From JAEVLT01 sp050496765 (GTDB lineage Bacteria; Bacillota; Bacilli; Bacillales; Cytobacillaceae): DNA of 64,000 bases. The DNA is taken from positions 434,001 through 498,000 of the forward strand of contig NZ_JBNWEO010000015.1 in the NCBI RefSeq assembly GCF_050496765.1. The letters run 5' to 3'. The position numbers were made by a program, and so were the translations under genes. Positions 1 through 7,692 of this stretch are shown one piece after another (the first letter of the stretch is position 1; every line of letters starts with the position of its first letter). Below the pieces are notes generated by a model. The model was not told the DNA's origin. It saw only the letters and a program-made list of their open reading frames with translations, and made no database searches.

Positions 1-168
1 ATGTAGCTTTCCGTTTGCTACGAGGTCTTTCAAAGCCTGTTCCACTTCTGACACTTGAAGATCGAGAAGATTCGCGACTTTAACAGTTGAGATCGACATG
101 CATTTCGGGCTTTTTGTTGATGAATGAATCATTCCTTGAATATAGCTGTATAGTTTTTCACGTTCCAA
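1..168 (-). CDS. Partial small protein, possible helix-turn-helix (5' end only)
   Basis: The N-terminal 56 residues of a gene running off the left edge. A TTG start at 166-168 follows a purine-rich AAGGGAAG ribosome site. It begins MEREKLYSYIQGMIHSS and is open to the window edge. The stretch VKVANLLDLQVSEVEQALKD reads like a winged-helix recognition region, in which one helix sets up a second ending in a small loop, so a DNA-binding role is possible. It is transcribed divergently from the formate channel gene about 100 bp away, which would suit a local regulator. The family is not recognised; the HTH idea is inference. Confidence 0.45.
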   Translation of the reverse strand, partial: MEREKLYSYIQGMIHSSTKSPKCMSISTVKVANLLDLQVSEVEQALKDLVANGKLH

Positions 169-271
169 ACTGCTTCCCTTCTTTCTTTAAAAATTAGATC
201 AGTTTCGAAGAACTATTAATAAAATTCCCATGGATGTAAATATTATTACAGAACGAATAGGAGGATCCAAT

Positions 272-1108
272 ATGGCATTTTTAAAACCAGATGAAATTGC
301 AAAATTAACAACAGAAACAGGCACAAAAAAGGCGAATCTTCCGATACCAAGTATTCTTTCCTTGGGTTTTCTTGGCGGTGCATTTATCTCCATTGGTTAC
401 TTGTTGGACATTCGAGTGACAGCGAGCCTGCCGAAAGATTGGGGAACATTTGGGTCGTTTTTGGGCGCATCGGTTTTCCCGTTGGGACTCATTTTGATTG
501 TTCTAGCTGGGGGGGAATTGCTCACAGGTAATATGATGGCAGTTTCAATGGCCTTTTTCGCCAAAAAAATTTCGTTTGGAAGGCTAGTCAACAACTGGAT
601 TTGGATTACGGTAACAAATTTCATCGGCGCTCTGTTTGTTGCATATGTATTTGGCCAATTAGCGGGCTTAACAAGCGATGGACCGTTTTTAGCGAAAACA
701 GCGGCATTTGCACAAGGCAAAGTTTCGGAACCATTTTGGCCAAGTTTTTTTTCAGCGATCGGCTGTAACTGGCTTGTTGGGTTAGCTTTGTGGCTTTCGT
801 ATGGTTCGGAAGAAATGAGCAGTAAGATTTTGTCCATTTGGTTTCCGATAATGGGCTTTGTCGCCATCGGCTTTCAGCACGTCGTTGCGAACATGTTTGT
901 CATACCAGCAGCCATTTTTGCCGGCCAGGCGACGTGGAGCCAATATATACAAAATTTTGTTCCGGTTTTTTTAGGAAATGCTGTTGGCGGTAGTATTTTT
1001 GTTTCTCTATTGTATTGGGTTGCCTACAAGCCCTATTTTTTCAAGGAATTGCAGGAGAGCGAATTAAAACATAGAAAACTGTCGGAAAGAAGGAGGAAAC
1101 AGCTTTGA
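272..1108 (+). CDS. Formate/nitrite transporter family channel (FNT)
   Basis: A 278-residue FocA/NirC-type membrane channel, most likely passing formate to the dehydrogenase encoded immediately downstream. Six hydrophobic segments are visible, with the FNT signature GGELLTGN near residues 80-87 and the conserved pore histidine in IGFQHVVANMF at about residue 203. The start is ATG 272, 7 bases after a perfect AGGAGG (259-264); an upstream in-frame ATG at 230 lacks a site. The stop overlaps the TTG start of the dehydrogenase gene by 4 bp, indicating translational coupling. In B. subtilis the equivalent gene is yrhG beside yrhE/yrhD. Substrate (formate rather than nitrite) is inferred from the neighbour. 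Confidence 0.9.
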   Translation: MAFLKPDEIAKLTTETGTKKANLPIPSILSLGFLGGAFISIGYLLDIRVTASLPKDWGTFGSFLGASVFPLGLILIVLAGGELLTGNMMAVSMAFFAKKISFGRLVNNWIWITVTNFIGALFVAYVFGQLAGLTSDGPFLAKTAAFAQGKVSEPFWPSFFSAIGCNWLVGLALWLSYGSEEMSSKILSIWFPIMGFVAIGFQHVVANMFVIPAAIFAGQATWSQYIQNFVPVFLGNAVGGSIFVSLLYWVAYKPYFFKELQESELKHRKLSERRRKQL

Positions 1109-4086
1109 AAGAAACAACTTTTTCGGTTGAAATTAATGGAAAAGAATATGAAGCGAAACCAGGGCAAACCATACTCGAAGTGGCCAGGGATCACGAAGTG
1201 TTTATTCCTTCAATCTGTTATCATCCAAACCTTGGCACAATCCAAACCTGTGATACATGCTATGTAAATGTAGGCGGCGAAATGGTTCGTTCCTGTGCAA
1301 CGAAAGCAGAGCCGGGTATGAAAGTCGACAGTCTTTCCGAAGTCGTGAAAGACGCACAGTATGAGGCAATATCGCGGATCTTAAAAAACCATGAACTGTA
1401 CTGCACAGTTTGTGACAACAATAATGGAAACTGTACGATTCACAATACGGTTGAATTAATGGACGTTGAACATCAAAAATATCCATTTAAGGCAAAACCT
1501 TATGCCCCAGATAACTCGCATCCTTTCTATCGGTATGAACCGGATCAATGCATACTGTGCGGCAGATGTGTGGAAGCGTGCCAAGATTTGCAGGTAAATG
1601 AAACGCTGACGATCGACTGGAGCAGAGAAGTTCCCAGAGTGATTTGGGACAATGATGTTCCGATTGATCAATCCTCTTGCGTTTCCTGCGGGCATTGTGT
1701 AAGCGCCTGCCCATGCAATGCCTTAATGGAAAAATCAATGCTTGGAAAAGCCGGATATTTAACTGGAATTCCGCCTAAAATTTTAGGTCCAATGATTGAC
1801 TTGACAAAAGAAGTAGAACCTGGATACAGGGAAATTTTTGCAATCTCTGAAGTAGAATCTGCCATGAGAAAATCCCGAATTAAGCGGACGAAAACAGTTT
1901 GTACATACTGCGGTGTCGGCTGTAGCTTTGAAGTTTGGACAAAAGACAGAGAAATTCTGAAAATTCAAACACATACAGAAGCACCGGTAAATGGAATTTC
2001 CACCTGTGTGAAAGGGAAATGGGGTTGGGATTTTGTCAATAGTGAGGAACGTTTGACAAAGCCGCTCATTCGAAAAGGGAAGGAATTTGTCGAAGCAACT
2101 TGGGAAGAGGCATTGGATCTTGTTGCTGAAAAACTTGGCGGAATTAAACGGAAATATGGAGCTCAAGCGATCGGTTACATTGCCTCATCCAAATGTTCGA
2201 ATGAAGAGAATTATCTATTCCAGAAATTTGCTAGGGCAGTGATGGGAACAAACAATGTTGACAACTGTTCGCGCTACTGCCAATCGCCTGCAACTGCAGG
2301 ATTGATGCGAACTGTTGGGTTTGGCGGAGATTCAGGAACGATTCACGATATTATGAAATCGGAACTTATCATTGTCGTTGGAGCAAACCCGGCTGAATCT
2401 CATCCGGTATTGGCAACAAGAATCAAACGGGCACATAAATTGCATGGACAAAAGTTAATTGTCGCTGATATAAGGAAAAATGAACTGGCACAAAGAGCTG
2501 ATTTTTACCTTCACCCAAAACCAAGTACGGATTTAATTTGGCTGTCTGCTGTAACAAAATATATTCTGGATCAAGGCTGGGAAGACAAAGAATTTCTTAA
2601 AACCAGAGTTAACGGTTTTGAAGAATACGCCAAATCATTGGAAAAATATACACTAAGTTTTGCAGTTGAACATACAGGTTTAACTGAAGAAGAATTAATC
2701 AAACTGGCTACGATGATCCATGAAGCAAAATCTGCATGCATTTTATGGGCAATGGGCGTTACTCAGCATATGGGTGCTACAGATACAAGTACAGCCATTT
2801 CTAATTTGTTGTTAATTACTGGAAACTATGGCCGTCCAGGCACAGGCGCATATCCGTTAAGGGGTCATAACAATGTACAGGGGGCCTGCGACTTCGGGAC
2901 AATGCCAGCGTGGATGCCAGGATATGAACCGGTTCAAGATCCAGATATTCGGAAGAAGTATGAACAAGCTTGGGGCGTTAAACTGCCGGAAGAGCCCGGT
3001 ATGGATAATCATCATATGGTTGAAGGCATGGACAAAGGCAAAATTAAAGCACTTTATCTTTTTGGAGAAGATATGTCACTTGTCGATGCCAACTCAAATC
3101 ATGTGGATGCTGGGTTTGAGCGGTTGGAATTCTTTGTCGTTCAAGATATTTTCTTTAGCAAAACTGCCCAGTTTGCCGATGTTGTTCTACCAGCGGCACC
3201 AAGCTTGGAAAAAGATGGAACATTCACAAACACGGAGCGAAGAATTCAGCGTTTTCATAAAGTATTTGAACCACTGGGCGATGCAAAACCGGATTGGGAA
3301 ATCATCCAAAAAATTGCCAATCGGTTAGGAGCAAACTGGAACTATCGGCATCCAAGTGAAATTATGGCTGAGGCAGCAAGTCTTGCCCAAATGTTTACCG
3401 GTGTGAGTTATGAACGGCTTGAAGGCTGGGAAAGCCAAGTTTGGCCGGTTACAAAAGAGGGGAAAAGTACACCCCTATTATACACAAACCGGTTTGCGCT
3501 CCCCGATGGAAAAGCACGGGTGGTTCCTGTGGATTGGACTCCGCCATTTGAAGCCGGAAAAGAGTTTGATCTTCATCTCAACAATGGGCGATTATTGGAA
3601 CACTTTCATGAAGGCAATATGACTTACCGTTCCGAAGGGTTAACCCATAAAGTTCCACATCCATGGCTTGAAGTGTCACTGGAACTAGCAAAAGAACGAA
3701 ATCTCGAGGATGGCGCGCTGGTTGGTTTAACCTCTCCATATGGCCATGTGGAAGTACGAGTCATTGTCACTGATAGAGTAAAAGGAAATGAACTGTATTT
3801 AACAATGAATACAAGAGAAGACATGGAAGCAGTGAATCGATTAACAAGCAGCTATCATGATATTATCACCCATACCCCTGCATACAAGGAAACAGGGGTC
3901 AAGTTGGAAGTTATCGAGACGAAAGGTGAGCCGCCATTGCCAAAGCACAACCACAGGTTTGGCAACCGTGTGCCGCAATTAAGCGTAAAGGTTGAAGAAA
4001 AATGGAACCGCGCGGATTTCACACCAATACCTGAATTATTTGAAGCCAGGGGGGATGAACATGGCGAAAGCCACAACCTTCATTAG
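1105..4086 (+). CDS. fdhF: Formate dehydrogenase alpha subunit, Cys-type, with N-terminal ferredoxin domains
   Basis: A 993-residue molybdopterin oxidoreductase that oxidises formate to CO2. Order: a 2Fe-2S plant-type domain (residues 1-80, with CYHPNLGTIQTCDTC), a His/Cys-rich segment (about 95-120), two 4Fe-4S motifs starting near C149 (CILCGRCVEAC and CVSCGHCVSAC), the FdhA 4Fe-4S motif from C266 (CTYCGVGC), the bis-MGD catalytic domains, and a C-terminal dinucleotide-binding domain. The catalytic position, Sec in E. coli FdhH, is C392 in NNVDNCSRYCQSPA, so no selenium is needed. TTG start at 1105 behind AGGAGG. Architecture matches B. subtilis YrhE/YjgC, cytoplasmic enzymes thought to pass electrons to NAD or another carrier; the acceptor cannot be told here. 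Confidence 0.93.
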   Translation: MKETTFSVEINGKEYEAKPGQTILEVARDHEVFIPSICYHPNLGTIQTCDTCYVNVGGEMVRSCATKAEPGMKVDSLSEVVKDAQYEAISRILKNHELYCTVCDNNNGNCTIHNTVELMDVEHQKYPFKAKPYAPDNSHPFYRYEPDQCILCGRCVEACQDLQVNETLTIDWSREVPRVIWDNDVPIDQSSCVSCGHCVSACPCNALMEKSMLGKAGYLTGIPPKILGPMIDLTKEVEPGYREIFAISEVESAMRKSRIKRTKTVCTYCGVGCSFEVWTKDREILKIQTHTEAPVNGISTCVKGKWGWDFVNSEERLTKPLIRKGKEFVEATWEEALDLVAEKLGGIKRKYGAQAIGYIASSKCSNEENYLFQKFARAVMGTNNVDNCSRYCQSPATAGLMRTVGFGGDSGTIHDIMKSELIIVVGANPAESHPVLATRIKRAHKLHGQKLIVADIRKNELAQRADFYLHPKPSTDLIWLSAVTKYILDQGWEDKEFLKTRVNGFEEYAKSLEKYTLSFAVEHTGLTEEELIKLATMIHEAKSACILWAMGVTQHMGATDTSTAISNLLLITGNYGRPGTGAYPLRGHNNVQGACDFGTMPAWMPGYEPVQDPDIRKKYEQAWGVKLPEEPGMDNHHMVEGMDKGKIKALYLFGEDMSLVDANSNHVDAGFERLEFFVVQDIFFSKTAQFADVVLPAAPSLEKDGTFTNTERRIQRFHKVFEPLGDAKPDWEIIQKIANRLGANWNYRHPSEIMAEAASLAQMFTGVSYERLEGWESQVWPVTKEGKSTPLLYTNRFALPDGKARVVPVDWTPPFEAGKEFDLHLNNGRLLEHFHEGNMTYRSEGLTHKVPHPWLEVSLELAKERNLEDGALVGLTSPYGHVEVRVIVTDRVKGNELYLTMNTREDMEAVNRLTSSYHDIITHTPAYKETGVKLEVIETKGEPPLPKHNHRFGNRVPQLSVKVEEKWNRADFTPIPELFEARGDEHGESHNLH

Positions 4087-4546
4087 AAAACTGAATGAGA
4101 ATAAAGCAGAAGAGAACAACCAAGCCATAGCTGAAATGATGGAAGAACTGGCAAACAATCGTCAAGCGATTATGGAAGGAATCCATATTTTAAAAGGCCT
4201 GCATGATATAGGAGCGCTTCAGGCGCTCCAGGCATTATTGGAGCAAAGAACTGCAATAGGTGAGATTGCGATTCAGCAAGTCAATCAGCCAAAAATGCAC
4301 AATGTTATTAAGAATGCAATGACCGCATTTGGTTTTTTAAGTTCTCTGGATCCTCAAAAAATGAATACCCTTTTAGACGGCGTCAGCCAGGGGTTTGATC
4401 GGATTCCTGAAACAAATGAAAAACAAAGCCTTTGGGCTCTGCAAAAGCGTTTTTGGACACAAGAAATACGCGCTTCCTTAACCGTTGTTGTCAATTTTCT
4501 AGATGGAATGGGAGAAGCATTTTTGCGAAGAGAAAAAGAACGTTAG
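4061..4546 (+). CDS. DUF1641 family protein (YrhD/YjgD-like), formate dehydrogenase accessory
   Basis: 161 residues, mostly helical, matching the DUF1641 proteins that follow cytoplasmic formate dehydrogenase genes in Bacillus (YrhD, YjgD). Features include an N-terminal Lys/Glu-rich helix, a central leucine-rich block (ALQALQALLEQRTAIGE) and a C-terminal VVVNFLDGMGEAFLRR segment. ATG 4061 is preferred because the G-rich site at 4048-4053 is suitably spaced; ATG 4055 in the same frame is possible. The first 26 bases overlap the end of the dehydrogenase gene, so the two are coupled. The exact job is not established; a chaperone or small-subunit role is inferred from strict linkage. Confidence 0.8.
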   Translation: MAKATTFIRKLNENKAEENNQAIAEMMEELANNRQAIMEGIHILKGLHDIGALQALQALLEQRTAIGEIAIQQVNQPKMHNVIKNAMTAFGFLSSLDPQKMNTLLDGVSQGFDRIPETNEKQSLWALQKRFWTQEIRASLTVVVNFLDGMGEAFLRREKER

Positions 4547-4561
4547 GAAAGGAAGATCGCA

Positions 4562-4768
4562 ATGGAAACAGAAGTTTTCAATGTGAAAAACATGAACAGT
4601 CAAGAGGATGCTGATAAAATTCTGGCTTCCATAGAACATGTCTGGGGATTATCAAAGGCAGAAGTCAGCCTGCTAAAGAAGGAAGCCACTGTAACGTTTG
4701 ATGAACGGATGGCTTCCACGCAGGACTTTGTTCAAGCAATTGTTGAGACTGGCTTCGATTTAAATTAG
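4562..4768 (+). CDS. HMA-fold small protein lacking the metal-binding CxxC
   Basis: 68 residues with the beta-alpha-beta-beta-alpha-beta spacing of heavy-metal-associated domains: an initial strand ending EVFNVKNMNS, a helix DADKILASIEHVWG, strands AEVSLLKKEATVTFDE, a helix STQDFVQAIVETGFDL. In copper chaperones the first loop reads M-x-C-x-x-C; here it is MNSQEDAD, with no cysteine at all. It therefore cannot bind Cu(I) in the usual way. It sits 15 bp after the DUF1641 gene, with AGGAAAGGAAG upstream, in the formate dehydrogenase operon. A protein-interaction or assembly role is inference. Confidence 0.75.
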   Translation: METEVFNVKNMNSQEDADKILASIEHVWGLSKAEVSLLKKEATVTFDERMASTQDFVQAIVETGFDLN

Positions 4769-4786
4769 AAAAATGAGGTGGTTCGA

Positions 4787-4927
4787 ATGAAGATTTGCGA
4801 AGTTTGTGGCGCCAAAGAAGAGGTTGAAGCGAACGAAGAAGAATCCTTTTCTTCCGTTATTTTGCATGTGTGCGAAAACTGCCGTGAAGATCGAAAATTA
4901 TCGCATTTTGAAGACTTTATTTTTTAA
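4787..4927 (+). CDS. 46-residue double-CxxC zinc-ribbon-like protein in the formate dehydrogenase operon
   Basis: A tiny ORF that falls below most gene-finding cut-offs: it starts MKICEVCGAKEEVEANEEES and ends KLSHFEDFIF. Two CxxC pairs (CEVC at 4-7 and CENC at 29-32) are placed as in a small zinc ribbon. GAGGTGG at 4774-4780 gives a well-spaced ribosome site before ATG 4787, and the gene lies 18 bp after the HMA-like gene and 34 bp before a strong terminator, making it the last gene of the operon. Function unknown; metal or Fe-S delivery to the dehydrogenase is a guess. Confidence 0.72.
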   Translation: MKICEVCGAKEEVEANEEESFSSVILHVCENCREDRKLSHFEDFIF

Positions 4928-4961
4928 AACAGCAGAAATCTATTGGTTTTTTATCGGTTGT

Positions 4962-5004
4962 ATAGCAAGTGCTATCATTTGTATAGCACTTGCTATTTTT
5001 TTTC
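4962..5004 (+). terminator. Intrinsic terminator of the formate dehydrogenase operon
   Basis: A perfect 14-bp inverted repeat, ATAGCAAGTGCTAT (4962-4975) and ATAGCACTTGCTAT (4983-4996), with a 7-nt loop and followed by a run of eight T. Confidence 0.88.
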
Positions 5005-5019
5005 TTGCTTTATTTTACA

Positions 5020-5048
5020 TGACATTCATTCGAAAACTATGCTATAGT
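5020..5048 (+). promoter_or_regulatory. Probable sigma-A promoter of the que operon
   Basis: A TGACAT/ATGACA -35 at about 5019-5025 lies 17-18 bp from an extended -10, TGC-TATAGT, with the hexamer at 5043-5048. Transcription would begin about 30 nt before the preQ1 aptamer. Confidence 0.6.
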
Positions 5049-5081
5049 ATTGGTAAATTGAACAAAATCCGCCCCGGCGGT

Positions 5082-5115
5082 AGAGGTTCTAGCTACCCTC
5101 TTTAAAAAACTAAGG
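5082..5115 (+). promoter_or_regulatory. preQ1-I riboswitch aptamer
   Basis: The 34-nt segment has the class I preQ1 layout: an AGAGG/CCTCT stem around the TTCTAGCTAC loop, an A-rich linker, and the downstream AAACTAAGG that forms the pseudoknot. It closely resembles the B. subtilis queC leader. It precedes queC and overlaps nothing else; high preQ1 should switch off the operon through the hairpin that follows. Confidence 0.93.
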
Positions 5116-5150
5116 AAAACAGCCTGCTTTCTTAGTAGTGCTGTTTTTCT
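5116..5150 (+). terminator. Riboswitch-controlled terminator upstream of queC
   Basis: AAAACAGC (5116-5123) pairs with GCTGTTTT (5140-5147), followed by a short T run. It begins one base after the preQ1 pseudoknot sequence, as expected for the expression platform. Confidence 0.82.
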
Positions 5151-5169
5151 ATTTAAAGGAGATACATGT

Positions 5170-5829
5170 ATGAAAAACGGAAAAGCAATTGTTGTTTTTA
5201 GTGGAGGACAGGACAGTACAACATGTTTGTTCTGGGCGCTTAGCCAATTTGATGAAGTGGAGGCAGTTACGTTTAATTATAACCAACGTCATCGGCTGGA
5301 AATAGATTGTGCCAAAAATATCGCAAATGAGCTGGGCATAAAGCATCACATCCTGGATATGTCGCTTTTAAACCAATTGGCTCCAAGTTCATTAACAAGA
5401 GATGATATTGAAGTAAAAGATGGGGTGGATGGAGGATTGCCTTCATCGTTTGTTCCCGGAAGAAATCTGGTCTTTATCTCGTTCGCCGGTATTTTAGCCA
5501 GTCAGATTGGCGCGAAGCATATCGTAACGGGTGTTTGTGAAACTGATTTTAGCGGCTATCCGGATTGCCGGGACGTTTTTATCAAATCGCTAAACGTATC
5601 CTTGAATCTTTCAATGGATGCTGAATTTGTGATCCACACGCCACTTATGTGGCTTAATAAAGCAGAAACATGGAAGTTGGCAGATGACCTGCACGCTTTA
5701 GACTTTGTCCGAGAGAAAACATTGACTTGCTATAACGGTATTATTGCAGATGGATGCGGGGAATGCCCTGCTTGTAAATTAAGAAAACGCGGGCTTGAGG
5801 ACTACTTAAGAGTTCGGAAGGAGTGTTAA
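5170..5829 (+). CDS. queC: 7-cyano-7-deazaguanine synthase QueC
   Basis: 219 residues. QueC converts 7-carboxy-7-deazaguanine to preQ0 with ATP and ammonia in the queuosine pathway. The PP-loop SGGQDS is at residues 11-16, and the zinc-binding cysteines are C187 and the CGECPAC cluster (C196, C199, C202). AAAGGAG stands 7 bases before ATG 5170. It is the first gene of queC-queD-queE and lies directly behind the preQ1 riboswitch, so it should be repressed by the pathway end product. Length and motifs are typical of the family. Confidence 0.96.
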   Translation: MKNGKAIVVFSGGQDSTTCLFWALSQFDEVEAVTFNYNQRHRLEIDCAKNIANELGIKHHILDMSLLNQLAPSSLTRDDIEVKDGVDGGLPSSFVPGRNLVFISFAGILASQIGAKHIVTGVCETDFSGYPDCRDVFIKSLNVSLNLSMDAEFVIHTPLMWLNKAETWKLADDLHALDFVREKTLTCYNGIIADGCGECPACKLRKRGLEDYLRVRKEC

Positions 5830-5833
5830 GATC

Positions 5834-6310
5834 ATGTATGGATTTCGCATCGTTGATAAGCTCCAAAAAATGAATGAGGACATCCAAAAAAGCCAGTTAA
5901 AATACCATTCTAAACGCGTACTCGTCAGTAAGGAATTCACATTCGATGCCGCTCATCATTTACATGAATATGAAGGAAAATGCAAGAATCTTCACGGCCA
6001 CACGTATAAAGTGGTTTTTGGAATCAGCGGATTTGCCGATGAACGCGGTTTAGTGATTGATTTTGGAGATATAAAAGAAATTTGGAAAAACGAGATCGAG
6101 ATTTTTTTAGATCATCGGTATTTAAATGAAACACTGCCGCCAATGAACACAACTGCTGAAAATATGGTTGTCTGGATTTATGAACAAATGGCGACCGCGC
6201 TGAAAGCTCGTAGTGCCGACTATAATGGTGTGAGAGTTGAATTTGTCCGTCTGTTTGAAACGCCGACGAGCTATGCTGAGGCGCGAAGGGAGTGGATGGA
6301 CAATGAGTAA
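5834..6310 (+). CDS. queD: 6-carboxytetrahydropterin synthase QueD
   Basis: 158 residues of the PTPS fold; makes 6-carboxy-5,6,7,8-tetrahydropterin from dihydroneopterin triphosphate. The zinc ligands H41, H54 and H56 are visible in FDAAHHLHEYEGKCKNLHGH, with the catalytic C50 between them. The N-terminal 30 residues before VSKEFTFDAAH are a lead-in found in Bacillus homologues. GAAGGAGTG precedes ATG 5834, only 4 bp after the queC stop; the end overlaps queE by 8 bp. Operon position and motifs make the call firm. Confidence 0.95.
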   Translation: MYGFRIVDKLQKMNEDIQKSQLKYHSKRVLVSKEFTFDAAHHLHEYEGKCKNLHGHTYKVVFGISGFADERGLVIDFGDIKEIWKNEIEIFLDHRYLNETLPPMNTTAENMVVWIYEQMATALKARSADYNGVRVEFVRLFETPTSYAEARREWMDNE

Positions 6311-7031
6311 AATACCAGTTATGGAGATTTTTGGACCGACGATTCAGGGAGAAGGGATGGTCATCGGCCAGAAGACAATGTTTGTAAGGACGTCGGGTTG
6401 CGATTACACGTGTAGCTGGTGTGATTCAGCTTTTACCTGGAACGGAACAGCAAAAGATGAAACAAAAATGCTGACAGCCGAAGAGATTTGGTCAGAGCTA
6501 AAAAGAATTGGCGGCAATGGCTTTTCTTTTGTAACCATTTCAGGTGGAAATCCGGCATTAATCAAACACCTAGACAACTTGCTAAAAATTTTAAGGGACC
6601 GGAACATAAAAGTGTGCCTCGAAACCCAAGGAAGCAGGTGGCAGGACTGGTTCATGAATATTGATGAGCTAACGATTTCACCAAAGCCGCCAAGCTCCGG
6701 TATGAACACTGATTTTGCCATATTGGATCAAATCGTTGCCAAAGTAAAAAACAGAGCGGCCGATCAGCATGTTAGTTTGAAGGTTGTCGTTTTTGATGAT
6801 CATGATTACGTATATGCAAAAAAAGTGCATCAGCGTTATCCCGGAGTACCTTTTTTCTTGCAAGTCGGAAACGACGATCTGACTGCAGGGGATGACCAAA
6901 AACTACTAAATAGCCTCCTAAGAAAATATGAGTGGCTGATTAACAAAACAATGGAGGACGAAGAATTTCAAGCGGTAAGAGTCCTTCCGCAGCTTCATAC
7001 GTACGTTTGGGGCAATAAACGGGGAGTTTAA
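6303..7031 (+). CDS. queE: 7-carboxy-7-deazaguanine synthase QueE (radical SAM)
   Basis: 242 residues from ATG 6303, which follows AAGGGAG and overlaps the queD stop; the longer reading frame from 6237 has no site. QueE rearranges carboxytetrahydropterin to 7-carboxy-7-deazaguanine with S-adenosylmethionine and a 4Fe-4S cluster. The radical-SAM CxxxCxxC motif is C33, C37, C40 in SGCDYTCSWCDS, preceded by the substrate-binding GPTIQGEG. The three que genes supply preQ0; queF, which would finish preQ1, is not in the window. Confidence 0.95.
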   Translation: MSKIPVMEIFGPTIQGEGMVIGQKTMFVRTSGCDYTCSWCDSAFTWNGTAKDETKMLTAEEIWSELKRIGGNGFSFVTISGGNPALIKHLDNLLKILRDRNIKVCLETQGSRWQDWFMNIDELTISPKPPSSGMNTDFAILDQIVAKVKNRAADQHVSLKVVVFDDHDYVYAKKVHQRYPGVPFFLQVGNDDLTAGDDQKLLNSLLRKYEWLINKTMEDEEFQAVRVLPQLHTYVWGNKRGV

Positions 7032-7093
7032 AATGCTGTTGCTCGATAGAGGTGTTAAGGAAAGAACGCTAATTAAGAACGATTGATTGAATC

Positions 7094-7122
7094 TAGACTT
7101 TCACCGAAAAATCGCTTAAAAT
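7094..7122 (+). promoter_or_regulatory. Likely promoter of the CstR-like gene
   Basis: TAGACT (7094-7099) and TAAAAT (7117-7122) are separated by 17 bp, 25 bp before the start codon. The -35 matches the consensus at four of six positions. Confidence 0.45.
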
Positions 7123-7146
7123 GATTATCAACAGAGGTGAAAGAAA

Positions 7147-7410
7147 ATGGTATACACTGACAAGACCATTAACCGTTTAAAACGTGTAGAAGGACAAATT
7201 CGTGGTATTTTACGCATGATGGAAGAAGGCAAAGAGTGCAAAGACGTTATTACCCAATTGTCTGCTGCCCGTTCGGCGATTGATCGGACCATTGCTGTCA
7301 TTGTCAGCGCTAATCTGGAACATTGTATCCGGGAATCGATTGATTCGGGAAATGATGACTCCTCCAAACTTGTACAGGAAGCCGTAAATATGCTTGTGAA
7401 AAGCAGATAA
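7147..7410 (+). CDS. cstR: CsoR/RcnR-family regulator of the CstR type (persulfide sensor)
   Basis: 87 residues of the all-helical CsoR family. The two conserved cysteines are C31 (EGKECKDVITQ) and C60 (NLEHCIRE), the positions used by Staphylococcus aureus CstR to sense persulfides. The third copper ligand of true CsoR, a His four residues before the second Cys, is Asn here, which argues against copper. The MMEEGK segment and the EAVNMLVKSR tail also resemble CstR. CstR usually represses sulfide-oxidation genes beside it; here the gene stands alone between its own promoter and terminator, so targets must lie elsewhere. GAGGTG precedes ATG 7147. Confidence 0.8.
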   Translation: MVYTDKTINRLKRVEGQIRGILRMMEEGKECKDVITQLSAARSAIDRTIAVIVSANLEHCIRESIDSGNDDSSKLVQEAVNMLVKSR

Positions 7411-7446
7411 AATCAAAAAGATCGGCTTAAAGATCATACAAAAAAG

Positions 7447-7477
7447 CGCCTATTCAATATGAATAGGCGTTTTTTTA
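7447..7477 (+). terminator. Intrinsic terminator after the CstR-like gene
   Basis: CGCCTATTC (7447-7455) and GAATAGGCG (7461-7469) form a 9-bp stem with a 5-nt loop followed by seven T. Confidence 0.88.
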
Positions 7478-7571
7478 GCTAATCAGAATTTATATGGATA
7501 AATTCTGAACGTATAAGGGCAACTACGCCTCTGTCTTCGCTAAAGGCTCGCCAATCGGCGAGTTTTCTTTA
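7477..7571 (+). repeat. Dispersed 95-bp non-coding repeat, copy A
   Basis: This segment recurs at 35039-35133 with only three mismatches by eye. It starts AGCTAATCAGAATTTATAT directly after the T run of a terminator. It contains a CAGAATTTAT/ATAAATTCTG inverted repeat and a CTCGCC/GGCGAG hairpin near its end. No ORF. A family of small dispersed elements is likely. The rest of the gap to 7650 shows nothing else recognisable. Confidence 0.85.
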
Positions 7572-7651
7572 ACAGAAGCTTGCTGACATTTGTGAAGATG
7601 AACATAGCTGATCAATGCCGGAATATATAATGTTTCCATACCATGGACACT

Positions 7652-7687
7652 AAAAAGCCCCTTCCGAATCGAACGGAAAGGGCTTTG
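7652..7687 (-). terminator. Intrinsic terminator of the InhA-type protease gene
   Basis: On the minus strand AAAGCCCTTTCCG pairs with CGGAAGGGGCTTT (one U-G wobble) and runs into T5, just past the stop codon. Confidence 0.82.
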
Positions 7688-7692
7688 CCAGC

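Noticed and set aside
397..867. 156-codon minus-strand frame inside the formate channel gene
   Set aside because: Opposite-strand shadow of a clear FNT gene; no ribosome site and unlikely composition.
2873..3328. 151-codon frame within the formate dehydrogenase gene
   Set aside because: Alternate frame of an intact enzyme with all motifs; Trp/Ile/Lys-rich shadow sequence.
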